This document shows positions 42,502 to 52,627 of a stretch of 64,000 nt of DNA, one piece after another. Where the stretch lies: the NCBI GenBank assembly GCA_947628655.1, contig CANRAS010000003.1, forward strand, positions 62,001-126,000. Direction: 5' to 3'. Source of the DNA: an uncultured Clostridia bacterium. Its GTDB lineage: Bacteria; Bacillota; Clostridia; Oscillospirales; Ruminococcaceae. Both the position numbers and the translations under genes were made by a program. Position 1 is the stretch's first letter. Each line of letters opens with the position of its first letter. The notes under the pieces are model-generated. The model did not search any database. It saw nothing but the letters and a program-made list of their open reading frames with translations, and was not told the DNA's origin.

Positions 42502-43395
42502 ATGAAGAAAAACAGCAAAACAACGCTTGCGGTTCTGACGGCAGGCGTGATTTTAAGTCTGGCGGCGCGGATTTTCATTATCGTGAAACACACGGATATG
42601 AAAACGGGCTTTTTGTATCACGGCGATGAAATATTCTGCAACGCCCTCTATTTCGGCATAATTGCGATAGCTATGATAATCGCCGTATTCACGGCTGTTG
42701 CCGATGAAAAGCGTACCGACATAAAGCGCACCCCCGCCGATATTACGGACGGCAGAGCGGTTGTTTTAGGACTTTTAAATATCATAACGGGAGTTTTCGC
42801 GGTTTACGAGGGCGCAATAGAACCAAAAGCCGTATCGCCGTCGGGCTTTTTGTTGCTTATGGATTATATATTCGGCGCGTTCGCGGTTGTTATGGGAATT
42901 ATAATGCTTATTAAACGGCGCGTTACCGCATATTTGGGCTTTTTGTATATCGTTTTCAGTATGTTCTGCATTTGCAGATGTCTGTACAACTTTATGAACA
43001 GAATGGTGATAATAACCGTTCCCGAATATCTTATAGAGAGCCTAAGTATGATAGTAATGGCGGTGTTCTTCGCACTCCTTGCGAAATATCTTGCGGGGTT
43101 CGGCTCGAAGAGTACAAAACCCGCCTTGTGCTTTTGGGGCGTCGGCGCGTGCGCGCTTATGCTCTCGTCGGCACTCGGCACGATTATCGCGTCATTTGCC
43201 GCTCCCGAAGAGATACGCCGCAGAATAGTGTTTTCCGCCTACGAGGCGGAAAGTTTCAAGCAGGCAAGCGCGGGCGTGGAATATTATATGCTGACCGCCG
43301 CTCCGTGGGTTGAGTTTTTTATGGGAATAGTAACGCTCGCGTCGCTCGCTGTGGTTTTTATGAAAGCAAAGGAAGAACGCGCCGAACAGCGTTAA
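42502..43395 (+). CDS. Integral membrane protein with about eight helices
   Basis: The 297-residue protein is strongly hydrophobic with about eight segments (near 7-27, 45-66, 87-106, 116-138, 143-165, 176-200, 208-230, 265-290). No family motif is recognised. An AAAAGGTGA site precedes the ATG. It is the first gene after the 89-bp element and lies 31 bp before the lipoprotein gene, so the region to 46980 may form one unit with the two-component system. Confidence 0.7.
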   Translation: MKKNSKTTLAVLTAGVILSLAARIFIIVKHTDMKTGFLYHGDEIFCNALYFGIIAIAMIIAVFTAVADEKRTDIKRTPADITDGRAVVLGLLNIITGVFAVYEGAIEPKAVSPSGFLLLMDYIFGAFAVVMGIIMLIKRRVTAYLGFLYIVFSMFCICRCLYNFMNRMVIITVPEYLIESLSMIVMAVFFALLAKYLAGFGSKSTKPALCFWGVGACALMLSSALGTIIASFAAPEEIRRRIVFSAYEAESFKQASAGVEYYMLTAAPWVEFFMGIVTLASLAVVFMKAKEERAEQR

Positions 43396-43426
43396 ACGGC
43401 GGTTTTGCATAAATTTTGGAGGAAAC

Positions 43427-44809
43427 GTGAAAACAAAGAAATTATTGCTTGTCCCGTTAATCTTGATGTGCATATTATTCAGCGGATGTTCGATGTCCGC
43501 GTCAACGGAAAACCTGTTAGCGCCGCCGAAACTGTCGGGGGAGCAGAACGAAATATATCAGGAACTTATCAACAGCGTCGGAAAAGGCGTCAAGCTGAAA
43601 TACCCGAAAAGCGGAGAATACCGTTCCGCGTTCGTGCTGAAAAATATAGACGATGAACCCGGCGACGAGGCGTTTGTTTTCTATGAAAGCAAGGACATTC
43701 GTTCGGGTGAAAGCGCACTCAGAATGAAGTTCTTCGATAAACCGAACGGCAAATGGGAGGCGGTGTTCGACCTAGCCTGCCCCGGCAACGAGGTGGACAG
43801 CGTAACGTTCGCGCAATTAGGCGCATTTACGCCCAAAGACACTAAAAGCGCCGATACGGAATTAGGTTCGGTAAATATCATAGTAAGCTGTACGCTCTTA
43901 AATCAGACGGACAAGATGTTTATGGTGCTGAAATATAAGGATAAAAAGCCCACGGAACTTCTGTCCTCGTCATATTCGTGTATGCAGATAGCCGACCTTA
44001 ACAAAGACGAACAAAACGAACTTGTTATAGTCAGCGTAAATAAGGAACTCAACACCTCGTCAGCCTCGATGTATACGGACAACGGCAGCGGTCTTGAACT
44101 CCTTTCAAATACTCCGCTTTACGGCGGGGCGGTAGATTATATCCGCGTCAGCGAGGGAAAACTTGACGAAAACACGCCCGCACTGTTTCTTGATTATTCC
44201 AAAGGCGGAGGACAGTCGGGGACTGATGTGCTTTATTGCTACGGCAGTCGGCTGTTCTGCCCCGACAGCGTAATAGGGAGCAATCCCGCCGCGGGAATGA
44301 TTTCACGGCAGGTAAACAACTACACCGCCGAGATATACAGTTTCGACATAGACGGCGACGGCTTTATGGAAATACCGTCCACGACCCCTCTGCCGGGCTA
44401 CGAAACTCTCACAAAGCCCGAACAGCTTTACACGGTGCAATGGTATACCGTCAGCAGCGATAACTTCACATTAGAGCATAACAGTTATTTTTCGGGGAAA
44501 TTCCGCTTTGCGCTGTTGTTTCCAAACCGCTGGACGGGCGTTGTGACGGCTGTTCCCGACCTTGCAAACAACGATATAATCTTTATTTCATATAACCCCG
44601 AAGTGGGTCTTACCGTCACGGAGGATAACGAGATAATGCGTATTCATACCGTTGAAAAAAGCGACACTTCGGCAACAGTCGCAGACGGTATGCAGAAGAT
44701 AGGCGAAAGCGACGAACTTTTGTTCTATTGCGTCAAAAAGAATAACAGCGACGGCGATATGCTGTCGCTTACCGACAGCGAACTGAAAGACAGCTTTGTA
44801 ATTCTGTAA
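43427..44809 (+). CDS. Lipoprotein with FG-GAP/VCBS-like repeats
   Basis: The 460-residue protein starts at GTG after GGAGGAAAC. The signal peptide ends in LFSGC (C21), so it is membrane-anchored outside the cell. Two aspartate-rich segments, IADLNKDEQNELVIVSV and FDIDGDGFMEIP, look like calcium-binding beta-propeller (FG-GAP/VCBS) repeats. It is followed 32 bp later by a response regulator and sensor kinase, so it may take part in envelope sensing. No enzymatic motif. Confidence 0.75.
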   Translation: MKTKKLLLVPLILMCILFSGCSMSASTENLLAPPKLSGEQNEIYQELINSVGKGVKLKYPKSGEYRSAFVLKNIDDEPGDEAFVFYESKDIRSGESALRMKFFDKPNGKWEAVFDLACPGNEVDSVTFAQLGAFTPKDTKSADTELGSVNIIVSCTLLNQTDKMFMVLKYKDKKPTELLSSSYSCMQIADLNKDEQNELVIVSVNKELNTSSASMYTDNGSGLELLSNTPLYGGAVDYIRVSEGKLDENTPALFLDYSKGGGQSGTDVLYCYGSRLFCPDSVIGSNPAAGMISRQVNNYTAEIYSFDIDGDGFMEIPSTTPLPGYETLTKPEQLYTVQWYTVSSDNFTLEHNSYFSGKFRFALLFPNRWTGVVTAVPDLANNDIIFISYNPEVGLTVTEDNEIMRIHTVEKSDTSATVADGMQKIGESDELLFYCVKKNNSDGDMLSLTDSELKDSFVIL

Positions 44810-44841
44810 TCTGAATTTAATTCATAATAAAGAGGTATGCT

Positions 44842-45537
44842 ATGAAAAGAATTTTGGTGGTAGAGGACGAAAATTCGATACGCGATTTCGTCGTGATAAA
44901 TCTGCGCCGCGCGGGATATGACGTTACCGACGTCGCAAGCGGGGAAGAGGCGGTCGCGGAATACGGAAAACAGGGCGGTAATTTTGACATCGCGCTGTTG
45001 GATATAATGATGCCGGGTATGGACGGTTTTTCGCTGTGCCGCTGGATACGGGAGCAGTCAAGCGAGATAGGGATAATAATGCTGTCCGCGAAAAGTCAGG
45101 AAATGGATAAAGTCAATTGCCTTATGATAGGCGCGGACGATTACGTCACAAAGCCTTTCTCCCCGTCCGAACTTGTCGCGCGGGTGGACGCTATCTACCG
45201 CAGAGTCAGCATAAACCGCTCTCACCGTGAAGAACCGAAAGCGATAACATCGGGACCTTTCACGCTGGATTATCAAAGCAGAATGTTGTATAACCGCGGA
45301 AAGCCGATAGATCTTACTCAAATAGAATACCATATACTGGAATTTCTTATGAAGAACCGCAATTCTCCCGTTGACAGAACTACGCTGTTAAAGCACATCT
45401 GGGGCGACAGCTATGTCGGAGAAGATAAGGTGATAGACGTAAATATCAGACGTCTGCGTATGAAAATAGAGGAAGACCCCTCCACGCCCAAGTATATACA
45501 AACGGTTTGGGGATTTGGCTATAAATGGAACGGATAA
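44842..45537 (+). CDS. OmpR/PhoB-type response regulator
   Basis: The 231-residue protein has a receiver domain (phospho-acceptor D54 in LLDIMMPG, acidic pair D9/E10 region, and K in DDYVTKPF). Its C-terminal winged-helix domain includes IDLTQIEYHILEFLMKN and VIDVNIRRLRMKIEEDP. It binds DNA when phosphorylated. AAAGAGGT precedes the ATG, and the sensor kinase follows six bases downstream. The pair is a complete two-component system whose signal is unknown. Confidence 0.94.
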   Translation: MKRILVVEDENSIRDFVVINLRRAGYDVTDVASGEEAVAEYGKQGGNFDIALLDIMMPGMDGFSLCRWIREQSSEIGIIMLSAKSQEMDKVNCLMIGADDYVTKPFSPSELVARVDAIYRRVSINRSHREEPKAITSGPFTLDYQSRMLYNRGKPIDLTQIEYHILEFLMKNRNSPVDRTTLLKHIWGDSYVGEDKVIDVNIRRLRMKIEEDPSTPKYIQTVWGFGYKWNG

Positions 45538-45543
45538 AGTAGT

Positions 45544-46980
45544 ATGAACGAAAACATCAAGTCTTTGCCGTCCCGCCGCGGTCTGCGTCATCGTTCTATT
45601 TCCGCGCGGTGGATGGTAAACACGCTCTCCGTGGCGGCGGTTTTGCTGGTAGTTGCGAATATCTGTATATACTATTTCACACGGCGTTATTATTACGGCT
45701 CTGCGGAAAGCTATATCGTGTCCGAGGCGAACGCGTCGCAGACGATTTTAGCGCGCCTTTACGATGATTTGTCGGCGAACTATTCATCGGAAGTGCGCAA
45801 TATGGTTGAAAGTTTCGGCAAGAAAGAGCAGATGGAACTGATGTCGATAAATGTAGACGGCAAGGTTTCACTAAGTTCAAGCGGATTTTCTCCCGACGCG
45901 GAATACTTTATGCCCGATTATGAACTCGCCCTTAAAAGCGAGGACGGATTAGGGATATACAGGGGAGAGGACAACGGCGAAAAAATCCTTGCCGTGACCA
46001 CGATAATAGCAAAGCCGAGCAGTAATTACAGCGCCCTGCGCTTTGTAGCGTCGCTGGAACTTATAGACGACCAGATAAACGGCGTTATGGCGGTATCGCT
46101 TACGGTAAGTGTGTTCATATTGCTTGTCGTGACGTTTATGGGTGTTTATTTCGTGAAATCCATATGTGTGCCGCTCGGCAAAATAGGCAGTACGGCGAAA
46201 AAACTCGCCAAAGGCGATTTTTCGGAAAGAATACCCGTAGTAAGCGGCGACGAGATAGGTCAGCTTTCCCGCGCGTTCAATGAAATGGCTGACGAACTTG
46301 AAAACTCGGAGCAGATAAAGAACGACTTTATAAGTTCCGTATCTCACGAACTGCGCACTCCGCTCACGGCGATAAAAGGCTGGAGCGAAACGCTTGAAAG
46401 CGGATACGACCCCGAAACATTCAAAAAGGGAATGAAAGTGATAACGGGCGAAACGAAACGCTTAGAGCAAATGGTGGAGGATTTGCTCGACTTTTCAAGA
46501 ATACAAAGCGGACACTTCACGCTTCAGCTTACGACGATTGACCTTATAGCGGAACTTGAGGACGCTATCTTGATTTATATTGACAAGGCAAAGAAAGAGA
46601 ACATCTCGCTGTCTTATAACGAACCCGAATTTATGTGCGCGGTCGTGGGCGATAAAAACCGTCTGCGGCAGGTGTTCATAAACATAATAGACAACGCGCT
46701 GAAATACACGGAGGCGGGCGGTTCAATAGAAGTTGAGGCGCAGAAAACAGACAGCGCGGTGACGGTATCGGTAAGCGATACGGGCGCGGGCATAGCCCCC
46801 GACGACCTGCCGAAAGTAAAGCAGAAGTTCTATAAGGCGAACAAAACAAAGCACGGTTCGGGAATAGGCTTAGCGGTCGCGGACGAGATAATCACACGGC
46901 ACGGCGGCACATTGGAGATAGACAGCGAACTCGGCAAGGGAACTACCGTCACGATAACTCTTCCGCTGAAAACAGGATAA
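45544..46980 (+). CDS. Sensor histidine kinase
   Basis: The 478-residue kinase has two membrane helices (about 25-45 and 180-200) bounding an extracellular domain, then a HAMP domain (VPLGKIGSTAKKLAKGDFSERIP). The phospho-acceptor is H268 in SVSHELRTPLT. The ATP-binding boxes are NIIDNALKY (N), VSDTGAGI (G1) and HGSGIGLAVADEI (G2). It phosphorylates the regulator encoded just upstream. The extracellular domain does not match a family I recognise. Confidence 0.94.
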   Translation: MNENIKSLPSRRGLRHRSISARWMVNTLSVAAVLLVVANICIYYFTRRYYYGSAESYIVSEANASQTILARLYDDLSANYSSEVRNMVESFGKKEQMELMSINVDGKVSLSSSGFSPDAEYFMPDYELALKSEDGLGIYRGEDNGEKILAVTTIIAKPSSNYSALRFVASLELIDDQINGVMAVSLTVSVFILLVVTFMGVYFVKSICVPLGKIGSTAKKLAKGDFSERIPVVSGDEIGQLSRAFNEMADELENSEQIKNDFISSVSHELRTPLTAIKGWSETLESGYDPETFKKGMKVITGETKRLEQMVEDLLDFSRIQSGHFTLQLTTIDLIAELEDAILIYIDKAKKENISLSYNEPEFMCAVVGDKNRLRQVFINIIDNALKYTEAGGSIEVEAQKTDSAVTVSVSDTGAGIAPDDLPKVKQKFYKANKTKHGSGIGLAVADEIITRHGGTLEIDSELGKGTTVTITLPLKTG

Positions 46981-47006
46981 ACAGTTCCCCGAAAAAAGGA
47001 GCAGAT

Positions 47007-47999
47007 ATGGACAAAAACAAAGAAACCCCGACCGAAAAGAAAACCACGGTCGGCGGGCAGGCGCTTATTGAGGGCGTTATGATGAAAGGCGTGTCCGTGG
47101 GCGCTATGGCAGTGCGAAAAAAGGACGGCGAAATACACGTTGAGGAATGGGAACTCAAAAAACGAAAATGGTTCAATAAAGCGCCGTTTATACGCGGGTG
47201 TTTCAACTTTGTGCAAACCTTGCGCGAGGGCTACGTTTGTATGAACAAGTCTATAGATATAAGCGGAATGGCGGAGGACGACGAAGACGACCCGCCGTCA
47301 AAGTTCGACTTGTGGGCGGAAAAGCACTTAGGCGAAAAAGGCGTTGAGGTTATAGCGGGAGTGCTGGCGTTTTTGCTTATAGCGGTAATGCTTTGCGTTT
47401 TTTTCTTCGTGCCGACATTCTTGTTTCAGCTTTTGGAGGGAGCGGTAGGAGAAGTCATTTCCCCGTGGAAATCCGCTTTCGAGGGAGTGCTGAAACTCGC
47501 GCTGTTTATAGCGTATATGGCGATAATCGCCCAAATGAAAATGATGAAACGCGTTTATGAATACCACGGCGCGGAACATAAAACAATAGCCTGCTACGAG
47601 CAGGGAAAGGAACTTACCGTTGAGAACATTCGCCCGATGTGTCGTTTTCACCCAAGATGCGGGACGAGTTTCATCATCATAACATTGCTTGTCAGCATAC
47701 TCGTATATTCTCTGGTGCCGATAAATCCCGCCGAATGGTGGGCGATTAACAGCAAACCGCTGTCGGCATTGCTCCGTGTGCTTTTAAAACTCCCGCTGTT
47801 GCCGTTTGTAGTGGGAATATCCTACGAACTTATTCGGCTTGCGGGGCGGTACACAAATCCCGTAACGAAGTTTTTCAGCGCGCCGGGACTTTGGATGCAG
47901 CGCCTTACGACCAGAGAACCCGACGACAAGCAGATAGAGTGCGCGATTGCCGCCGTAAAACCCTGTCTGCCCAAAGACGGCGAGGACGATAATTGGTGA
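47007..47999 (+). CDS. DUF1385 membrane protein
   Basis: The 330-residue protein begins with the DUF1385 motif TTVGGQALIEGVMMKG and keeps YEYHGAEHKTIACYEQGKELT and FHPRCGTSFIIITLLVSIL. It has about four membrane helices. In Clostridia this gene is often next to prmC, as here, where prmC overlaps its stop codon. The function is not known to me. AAAAGGAG precedes the ATG. Confidence 0.88.
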   Translation: MDKNKETPTEKKTTVGGQALIEGVMMKGVSVGAMAVRKKDGEIHVEEWELKKRKWFNKAPFIRGCFNFVQTLREGYVCMNKSIDISGMAEDDEDDPPSKFDLWAEKHLGEKGVEVIAGVLAFLLIAVMLCVFFFVPTFLFQLLEGAVGEVISPWKSAFEGVLKLALFIAYMAIIAQMKMMKRVYEYHGAEHKTIACYEQGKELTVENIRPMCRFHPRCGTSFIIITLLVSILVYSLVPINPAEWWAINSKPLSALLRVLLKLPLLPFVVGISYELIRLAGRYTNPVTKFFSAPGLWMQRLTTREPDDKQIECAIAAVKPCLPKDGEDDNW

Positions 48000-48835
48000 C
48001 GCGGCAGGAAATTTATCAATACACCCGCAAAGCCTTAGAAAGCGGAGGTGTAGAAAACGCTCAGTTTGACGCCGCACAGCTTTTGCAAAGCGTCGGAATT
48101 GAAAGGCTAGCTCTGCTTTCCGAACCGCAGACCGCCGTTCCCGACGATGTGTTTTATGAACTTTGCGAAAAAATCAATCGCCGAATAAGCGGCGAACCGC
48201 TCCAGTATATAATCGGCGAGTGGGAGTTTTACGGATTGCCGTTCAAGGTCGGACGCGGCGTACTGATACCGCGCCAAGACACGGAAACGCTTGTCGAAAC
48301 GGCGGAACGGTTTTTAAAAGAACGCTCTGAAACTTCCCGCCGCACGCTTGATTTGTGCGCGGGCACGGGATGTATCGGCATAGCGCTTGCAAAAACCGCC
48401 CGCGCGGACGTGACGTGCGTTGAGCGTTCTCCCGACGCGTTCGGCTATCTTAAAGAGAACATAACGCTGAATAGTGTCCGTGTAAACGCGGTTTTGGGTG
48501 ACGCGCTTGATTTTGATAATTTAAGCAATCTCGGCGAGTACGATGTTATCGTGTCCAACCCTCCGTACCTTACCGAAAGCGACCTTTCGGCGGTAAGCCG
48601 CGAAGTCGCTCACGAACCGAAACTCGCGTTGTTCGGCGGCACGGACGGACTTGATTTTTACAGAAAACTTTTGGGCTTTTATCCGCGGATACTGAAAAAA
48701 GGCGGTATGTTCGCGGTGGAAATAGGCATTTCACAGGAAAAAGCGGTAAGTGAAATATTCCGCGAAAACGGACTGTCGCCGCAGGCAAAAAAGGACTTGT
48801 GCGGCGTATACAGGGTAATTTACGCAGTTAAATAA
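47996..48835 (+). CDS. prmC: Peptide chain release factor N5-glutamine methyltransferase
   Basis: The 279-residue protein methylates the GGQ glutamine of release factors using SAM. Visible features are [17 protein letters not shown], the SAM-binding [15 protein letters not shown] and the catalytic NPPY in [12 protein letters not shown]. The GTG at 47996 overlaps the upstream stop (GTGA); a TTG one codon earlier is the alternative. The usual neighbour prfA is not adjacent here. It leads into recA. Confidence 0.93.
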   Translation: MTRQEIYQYTRKALESGGVENAQFDAAQLLQSVGIERLALLSEPQTAVPDDVFYELCEKINRRISGEPLQYIIGEWEFYGLPFKVGRGVLIPRQDTETLVETAERFLKERSETSRRTLDLCAGTGCIGIALAKTARADVTCVERSPDAFGYLKENITLNSVRVNAVLGDALDFDNLSNLGEYDVIVSNPPYLTESDLSAVSREVAHEPKLALFGGTDGLDFYRKLLGFYPRILKKGGMFAVEIGISQEKAVSEIFRENGLSPQAKKDLCGVYRVIYAVK

Positions 48836-48849
48836 TGGAGGTACAACAA

Positions 48850-49998
48850 ATGGCAATGGCAAAAAAGCAGGACAAAGCACCCGCAAAATCGGCAGATAAG
48901 GTGGTAGATCCGAGCGACCGCAAGAAAGCGCTCCAGACCGCCATTTCTCAAATAGAGAAACAGTTCGGCGAGGGGACTATTATGTTTATGGGCGAAAACC
49001 GCAAAATGGACGTGGAACATTCGTCCACAGGTTCGCTTATGCTCGATTTGGCTTTGGGAATAGGCGGTTTGCCTAAGGGCAGAATAATCGAGATATACGG
49101 CACGGAAAGTTCGGGCAAAACCACGCTTTGCCTGCATTCCGTAGCGGAGGTGCAGAAAGCGGGCGGTACAGCCGCGTACATTGACGTAGAACACGCCCTA
49201 GACCCCATATACGCAAAGAAACTCGGCGTTGATGTGGATAATCTTCTCGTGTCACAGCCCGATACGGGAGAGCAGGCGCTGGAGATAATCGAAACGCTTG
49301 TGCGTTCGGGCGCTATCGACATAGTGGTCTTAGACTCCGTTGCCGCAATGGCGACGAAAGCTGAAATAGACGGCGAAATGGGCGACGCGCACGTCGGAGT
49401 ACAGGCGCGTCTGATGTCGCAGGCAATGCGAAAACTCACAGCCGCAATCAGCAAGACCAACTGCGTTTGCATATTCATAAATCAGATACGCGAAAAAATA
49501 GGCGTGCTTTACGGCAATCCCGAAACCACCCCCGGAGGACGCGCATTGAAATTCTACGCGTCGGTGCGCATAGAGGTTCGCAAAGGCGAACCGCTGAAAA
49601 ACGGTTCGGAGATAATCGGCAACCGCGTCAAGTGCAAGGTAGTGAAAAACAAAGTCGCTCCTCCGTTCAAAACAGCGGAATTTGATATGCTTTTCGGAGA
49701 GGGAATTTCAAAGTTAGGCGAAATCATCGACTGTGCGGTGGAATTTGACATAATCAAAAAAAGCGGTTCGTGGTTCAGCTATGACGATATGAAGATAGGT
49801 CAGGGCAAGGACAAAGTGAAAGAGTTCCTCAAAGAGAACACCGAGATGTGCAGTGAAATAGAAAGCAAGGTGCGCGATGTGTTCGCCAAAAACAGCGACC
49901 TTATCCCCGAAGAAACGGGAGAACCGTCCGACAGCACGGCTCAAAGCACCGCCAAAGAGGACGACTATTCCGAGTTTAACACCGAGGATATTGAGTAA
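48850..49998 (+). CDS. recA: Recombinase RecA
   Basis: The 382-residue protein has the RecA core: Walker [22 protein letters not shown], Walker [10 protein letters not shown], loop region [16 protein letters not shown], and [20 protein letters not shown]. The acidic C-terminus ends EFNTEDIE. It forms filaments on single-stranded DNA for repair and SOS induction. I chose the ATG at 48850 because TGGAGGT (48836-48842) lies before it; an in-frame ATG at 48835 is part of that site. No SOS box was identified. Confidence 0.97.
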   Translation: MAMAKKQDKAPAKSADKVVDPSDRKKALQTAISQIEKQFGEGTIMFMGENRKMDVEHSSTGSLMLDLALGIGGLPKGRIIEIYGTESSGKTTLCLHSVAEVQKAGGTAAYIDVEHALDPIYAKKLGVDVDNLLVSQPDTGEQALEIIETLVRSGAIDIVVLDSVAAMATKAEIDGEMGDAHVGVQARLMSQAMRKLTAAISKTNCVCIFINQIREKIGVLYGNPETTPGGRALKFYASVRIEVRKGEPLKNGSEIIGNRVKCKVVKNKVAPPFKTAEFDMLFGEGISKLGEIIDCAVEFDIIKKSGSWFSYDDMKIGQGKDKVKEFLKENTEMCSEIESKVRDVFAKNSDLIPEETGEPSDSTAQSTAKEDDYSEFNTEDIE

Positions 49999-50639
49999 TG
50001 AAGATTACAAAGCTATGTGAATATAAGGGCGATACATGGCTTATAGAACTTGACGGCGCGCAAAAAATTTATGTAAACGGGGAAACCCTCGCAAAGTTCG
50101 GCATTGAACAGAATGCGGAAATAACGAGCGCGGAACTCTCGGCGCTCACAGGCGCGGATATTCTCCGAAAAGCGAAAAAACGCGCCCTATACCTGCTCGG
50201 CGAACGTATGATGTGCAAAAAGGAACTTCTCGCAAAACTTACTAGAACCTACGGCGAACAGACCGCCGCCGAGGCTGTAAATTACATTTGCGAACTAGGC
50301 TACATCAACGATGAAGAATACGCCCCGAAACTCGCGGACTATCTTATCAAGCGCAAGCATTTGGGAGTTCGGCGAGTGCGTTTGGAAATGCTCCGCCGAG
50401 GATTGGAGCGCGAACTCGTGGAAAACACGCTCGACGGTATCTCCGATGATGAACTTGACGAGGAACTGCTCGCGCTTATCAAAAAGAAATATTCGCAAAA
50501 AATCCAAAATCAGGACGACCGCCGCCGCACAATCGCGGCATTAGCGCGGCGCGGTTATGATTTCGGAGCAATAAAACGCTGCATAGAAACCGCCGCGGAA
50601 AACATTGACGACAGCGGAGATTTTGACGACGTTTTTTAA
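49998..50639 (+). CDS. recX: Regulatory protein RecX
   Basis: The 213-residue helical protein has RecX repeats: ALYLLGERMMCKKELLAKLTR, VNYICELGYINDEEYAPKLADYLIKRKHLGVRRVRLEML, and the third repeat ARRGYDFGAIKRCIE. RecX binds and inhibits RecA filaments. The start overlaps the last base of the recA stop, the standard recA-recX pairing. Full length. Confidence 0.93.
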   Translation: MKITKLCEYKGDTWLIELDGAQKIYVNGETLAKFGIEQNAEITSAELSALTGADILRKAKKRALYLLGERMMCKKELLAKLTRTYGEQTAAEAVNYICELGYINDEEYAPKLADYLIKRKHLGVRRVRLEMLRRGLERELVENTLDGISDDELDEELLALIKKKYSQKIQNQDDRRRTIAALARRGYDFGAIKRCIETAAENIDDSGDFDDVF

Positions 50640-50658
50640 ACTTAAAGAGGAGAACCAA

Positions 50659-51999
50659 ATGGAACAAAAGAAAATGAAAGTCGTTGTAGTGTCATTAGGC
50701 TGCGCGAAAAATCAAGTTGACGCGGAACAGCTTATGGCAAGCCTTGCCAAAGCGGGCTATGCGTTTGTCGCGGAACCGGGAATGTCCGACATAGTTTTGC
50801 TGAACACCTGCGGTTTTATAACCGCGGCAAAGGAAGAGGCTATCGAGTGGCTTAATGAACTTATTACACTGAAAAACGAGGGTACGATAAAATACATAGC
50901 CGTCACGGGCTGCCTGTCCGAGCGTTACCGCGAGGAGTTTGTAAACGAGTTCCCCGAAGTTGACGCGGTTGTCGGAATTTCCGAATACGGGAATATTACA
51001 GGCATTTTCGAGCGAATGATAAACGGCGAGAAAGTATATGTGTTCGGCGAAAAGGAAAAGCACTCAATGGAGGGCAGTCGGATAATCTCCACCCTGCCGC
51101 ATTATGCGTATCTCCGCATAGCAGACGGCTGTGACAATTGCTGTACCTATTGCGCTATTCCGCAGATACGCGGTCGCTTTCGTTCGCGTCCTATGGAGAA
51201 TATAATAACCGAGGCTGAAAAACTCGCCGCGGACGGCGTAAAGGAATTGGTCGTAATCGCGCAGGACACAACGCGCTACGGACTTGACCTCTACAATAAA
51301 CTCGCCCTGCCCGAATTGCTCGAAAAGCTGTGTCAAATACCGTCGCTTAAATGGATACGCATTCTGTACGCCTATCCCGAACGCATCACCGATGAACTTA
51401 TAGACGTGATAGCAAAGCAGGACAAAATCGTGAAATATCTTGATATTCCGCTCCAGCACTGCGACGGCGAGCTGCTCAAAAAGATGAACCGCAAAGGCGA
51501 TGAAACGTCGCTTGCCGCGCTTATCGAAAAACTCCGTGCGCGGATACCGAACATTACACTGCGCACAACATTTATCACGGGCTTTCCAGGCGAAACCGAA
51601 GAACAGTTTAATCGCTTAGGAGAATTTGCTGAGAAAATGCATTTCGAGCGTATGGGCTGTTTCGCGTATTCCGAAGAGGAGGGCACGATAGCCGCGAAAA
51701 TGGAAAATCAGGTCGATGAAGAAGTCCGCGAACACCGCAAGGAAATCCTCGAAGAACAGCAGGATACGCGAGTAGCCGAACTGTACGATGGTATGGTCGG
51801 CACGGAAAGCGAAGTAGTTGTTGAGGGTTACGACAGGTATCTTGAGCATTATTTCGGCAGGAGCGCAATGTTCGCTCCCGAAATAGACGGTATGATATAC
51901 TTTACCGCGCCAAAGGACAAACGGCTTTCGATAGGCGATTTTGTTATGATACGTTTTACAGATGTGCTTGATAATAACCTTTTGGGAGAATTGCTGTAA
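50659..51999 (+). CDS. rimO: Ribosomal protein S12 methylthiotransferase
   Basis: The 446-residue radical SAM enzyme has an N-terminal cluster motif in VVSLGCAKNQVDAE, the radical SAM CxxxCxxC in DGCDNCCTYCAIPQIRG, and a C-terminal TRAM domain. IGDFVMIRFTDVLDNNLLGEL closes the protein. It adds a methylthio group to Asp of ribosomal protein S12. The ATG at 50659 follows AAAGAGGAG; the longer frame overlaps recX and is not used. Confidence 0.93.
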   Translation: MEQKKMKVVVVSLGCAKNQVDAEQLMASLAKAGYAFVAEPGMSDIVLLNTCGFITAAKEEAIEWLNELITLKNEGTIKYIAVTGCLSERYREEFVNEFPEVDAVVGISEYGNITGIFERMINGEKVYVFGEKEKHSMEGSRIISTLPHYAYLRIADGCDNCCTYCAIPQIRGRFRSRPMENIITEAEKLAADGVKELVVIAQDTTRYGLDLYNKLALPELLEKLCQIPSLKWIRILYAYPERITDELIDVIAKQDKIVKYLDIPLQHCDGELLKKMNRKGDETSLAALIEKLRARIPNITLRTTFITGFPGETEEQFNRLGEFAEKMHFERMGCFAYSEEEGTIAAKMENQVDEEVREHRKEILEEQQDTRVAELYDGMVGTESEVVVEGYDRYLEHYFGRSAMFAPEIDGMIYFTAPKDKRLSIGDFVMIRFTDVLDNNLLGELL

Positions 52000-52022
52000 G
52001 CGGTTTAAATGGGGTGATAGAT

Positions 52023-52616
52023 TTGAATTTGGCGAATAAGCTGACAATGTTCCGCGTTGTGCTTGTGCCGTTTTTCATAGTCGCTGTGAGTATCCCGCAA
52101 ATCCCCATGCGGTTTTTGTGGGCGCTCGTGATTTTCGTTATCGCAAGTATAACGGATATGCTTGACGGGAAAATAGCCAGAAAAAACAATATGGTGACGA
52201 ATTTCGGGAAGTTTTTAGACCCGCTTGCGGATAAAATTCTCGTAGCGGCGGCGTTGATATGCTTTGTCGAACTCGGCTGGACAAGAGCATGGATAGTCGC
52301 GGTGATTATGATGAGAGAGTTCACGGTGTCGGGCGTTCGGCTTGCCGCTGTTTCAAGCGAGAAAAAAGCGGTTATCCCCGCGAATATATGGGGCAAGCTG
52401 AAAACCGCATTTACAATGACCGCGATAATCGCTATACTGCTGTTGCACATTTTCGCCGATTTCGGGTTTATCTGCGACTTAGGCGGGACGGCGGGTTTCG
52501 CGTTCCCGATAACGATAGTAAGCGATATTCTTATGTATATTACGTTGGCGCTTACCGTTATTTCGGGCGTAAAGTATATTTACGATTACAGAGAGTGCAT
52601 AGACCCGCGCAAGTGA
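52023..52616 (+). CDS. pgsA: CDP-diacylglycerol-glycerol-3-phosphate 3-phosphatidyltransferase
   Basis: The 197-residue membrane enzyme has the complete CDP-alcohol phosphotransferase motif DG-x2-AR-x8-G-x3-D-x3-D in DGKIARKNNMVTNFGKFLDPLADK. It makes phosphatidylglycerol phosphate. The TTG at 52023 gives MNLANKLTMFRVVLVPFF, the usual start of the family, with GGGGTGAT as ribosome-binding site; a GTG at 52014 is less likely. rimO ends 23 bp upstream. Confidence 0.92.
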   Translation: MNLANKLTMFRVVLVPFFIVAVSIPQIPMRFLWALVIFVIASITDMLDGKIARKNNMVTNFGKFLDPLADKILVAAALICFVELGWTRAWIVAVIMMREFTVSGVRLAAVSSEKKAVIPANIWGKLKTAFTMTAIIAILLLHIFADFGFICDLGGTAGFAFPITIVSDILMYITLALTVISGVKYIYDYRECIDPRK

Positions 52617-52627
52617 CAGGAGGACAT

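Noticed and set aside
52259..52627. N-terminal extension of the DUF4261 gene overlapping pgsA
   Set aside because: pgsA has a complete catalytic motif in its own frame, and the ATG at 52628 has a perfect ribosome-binding site.
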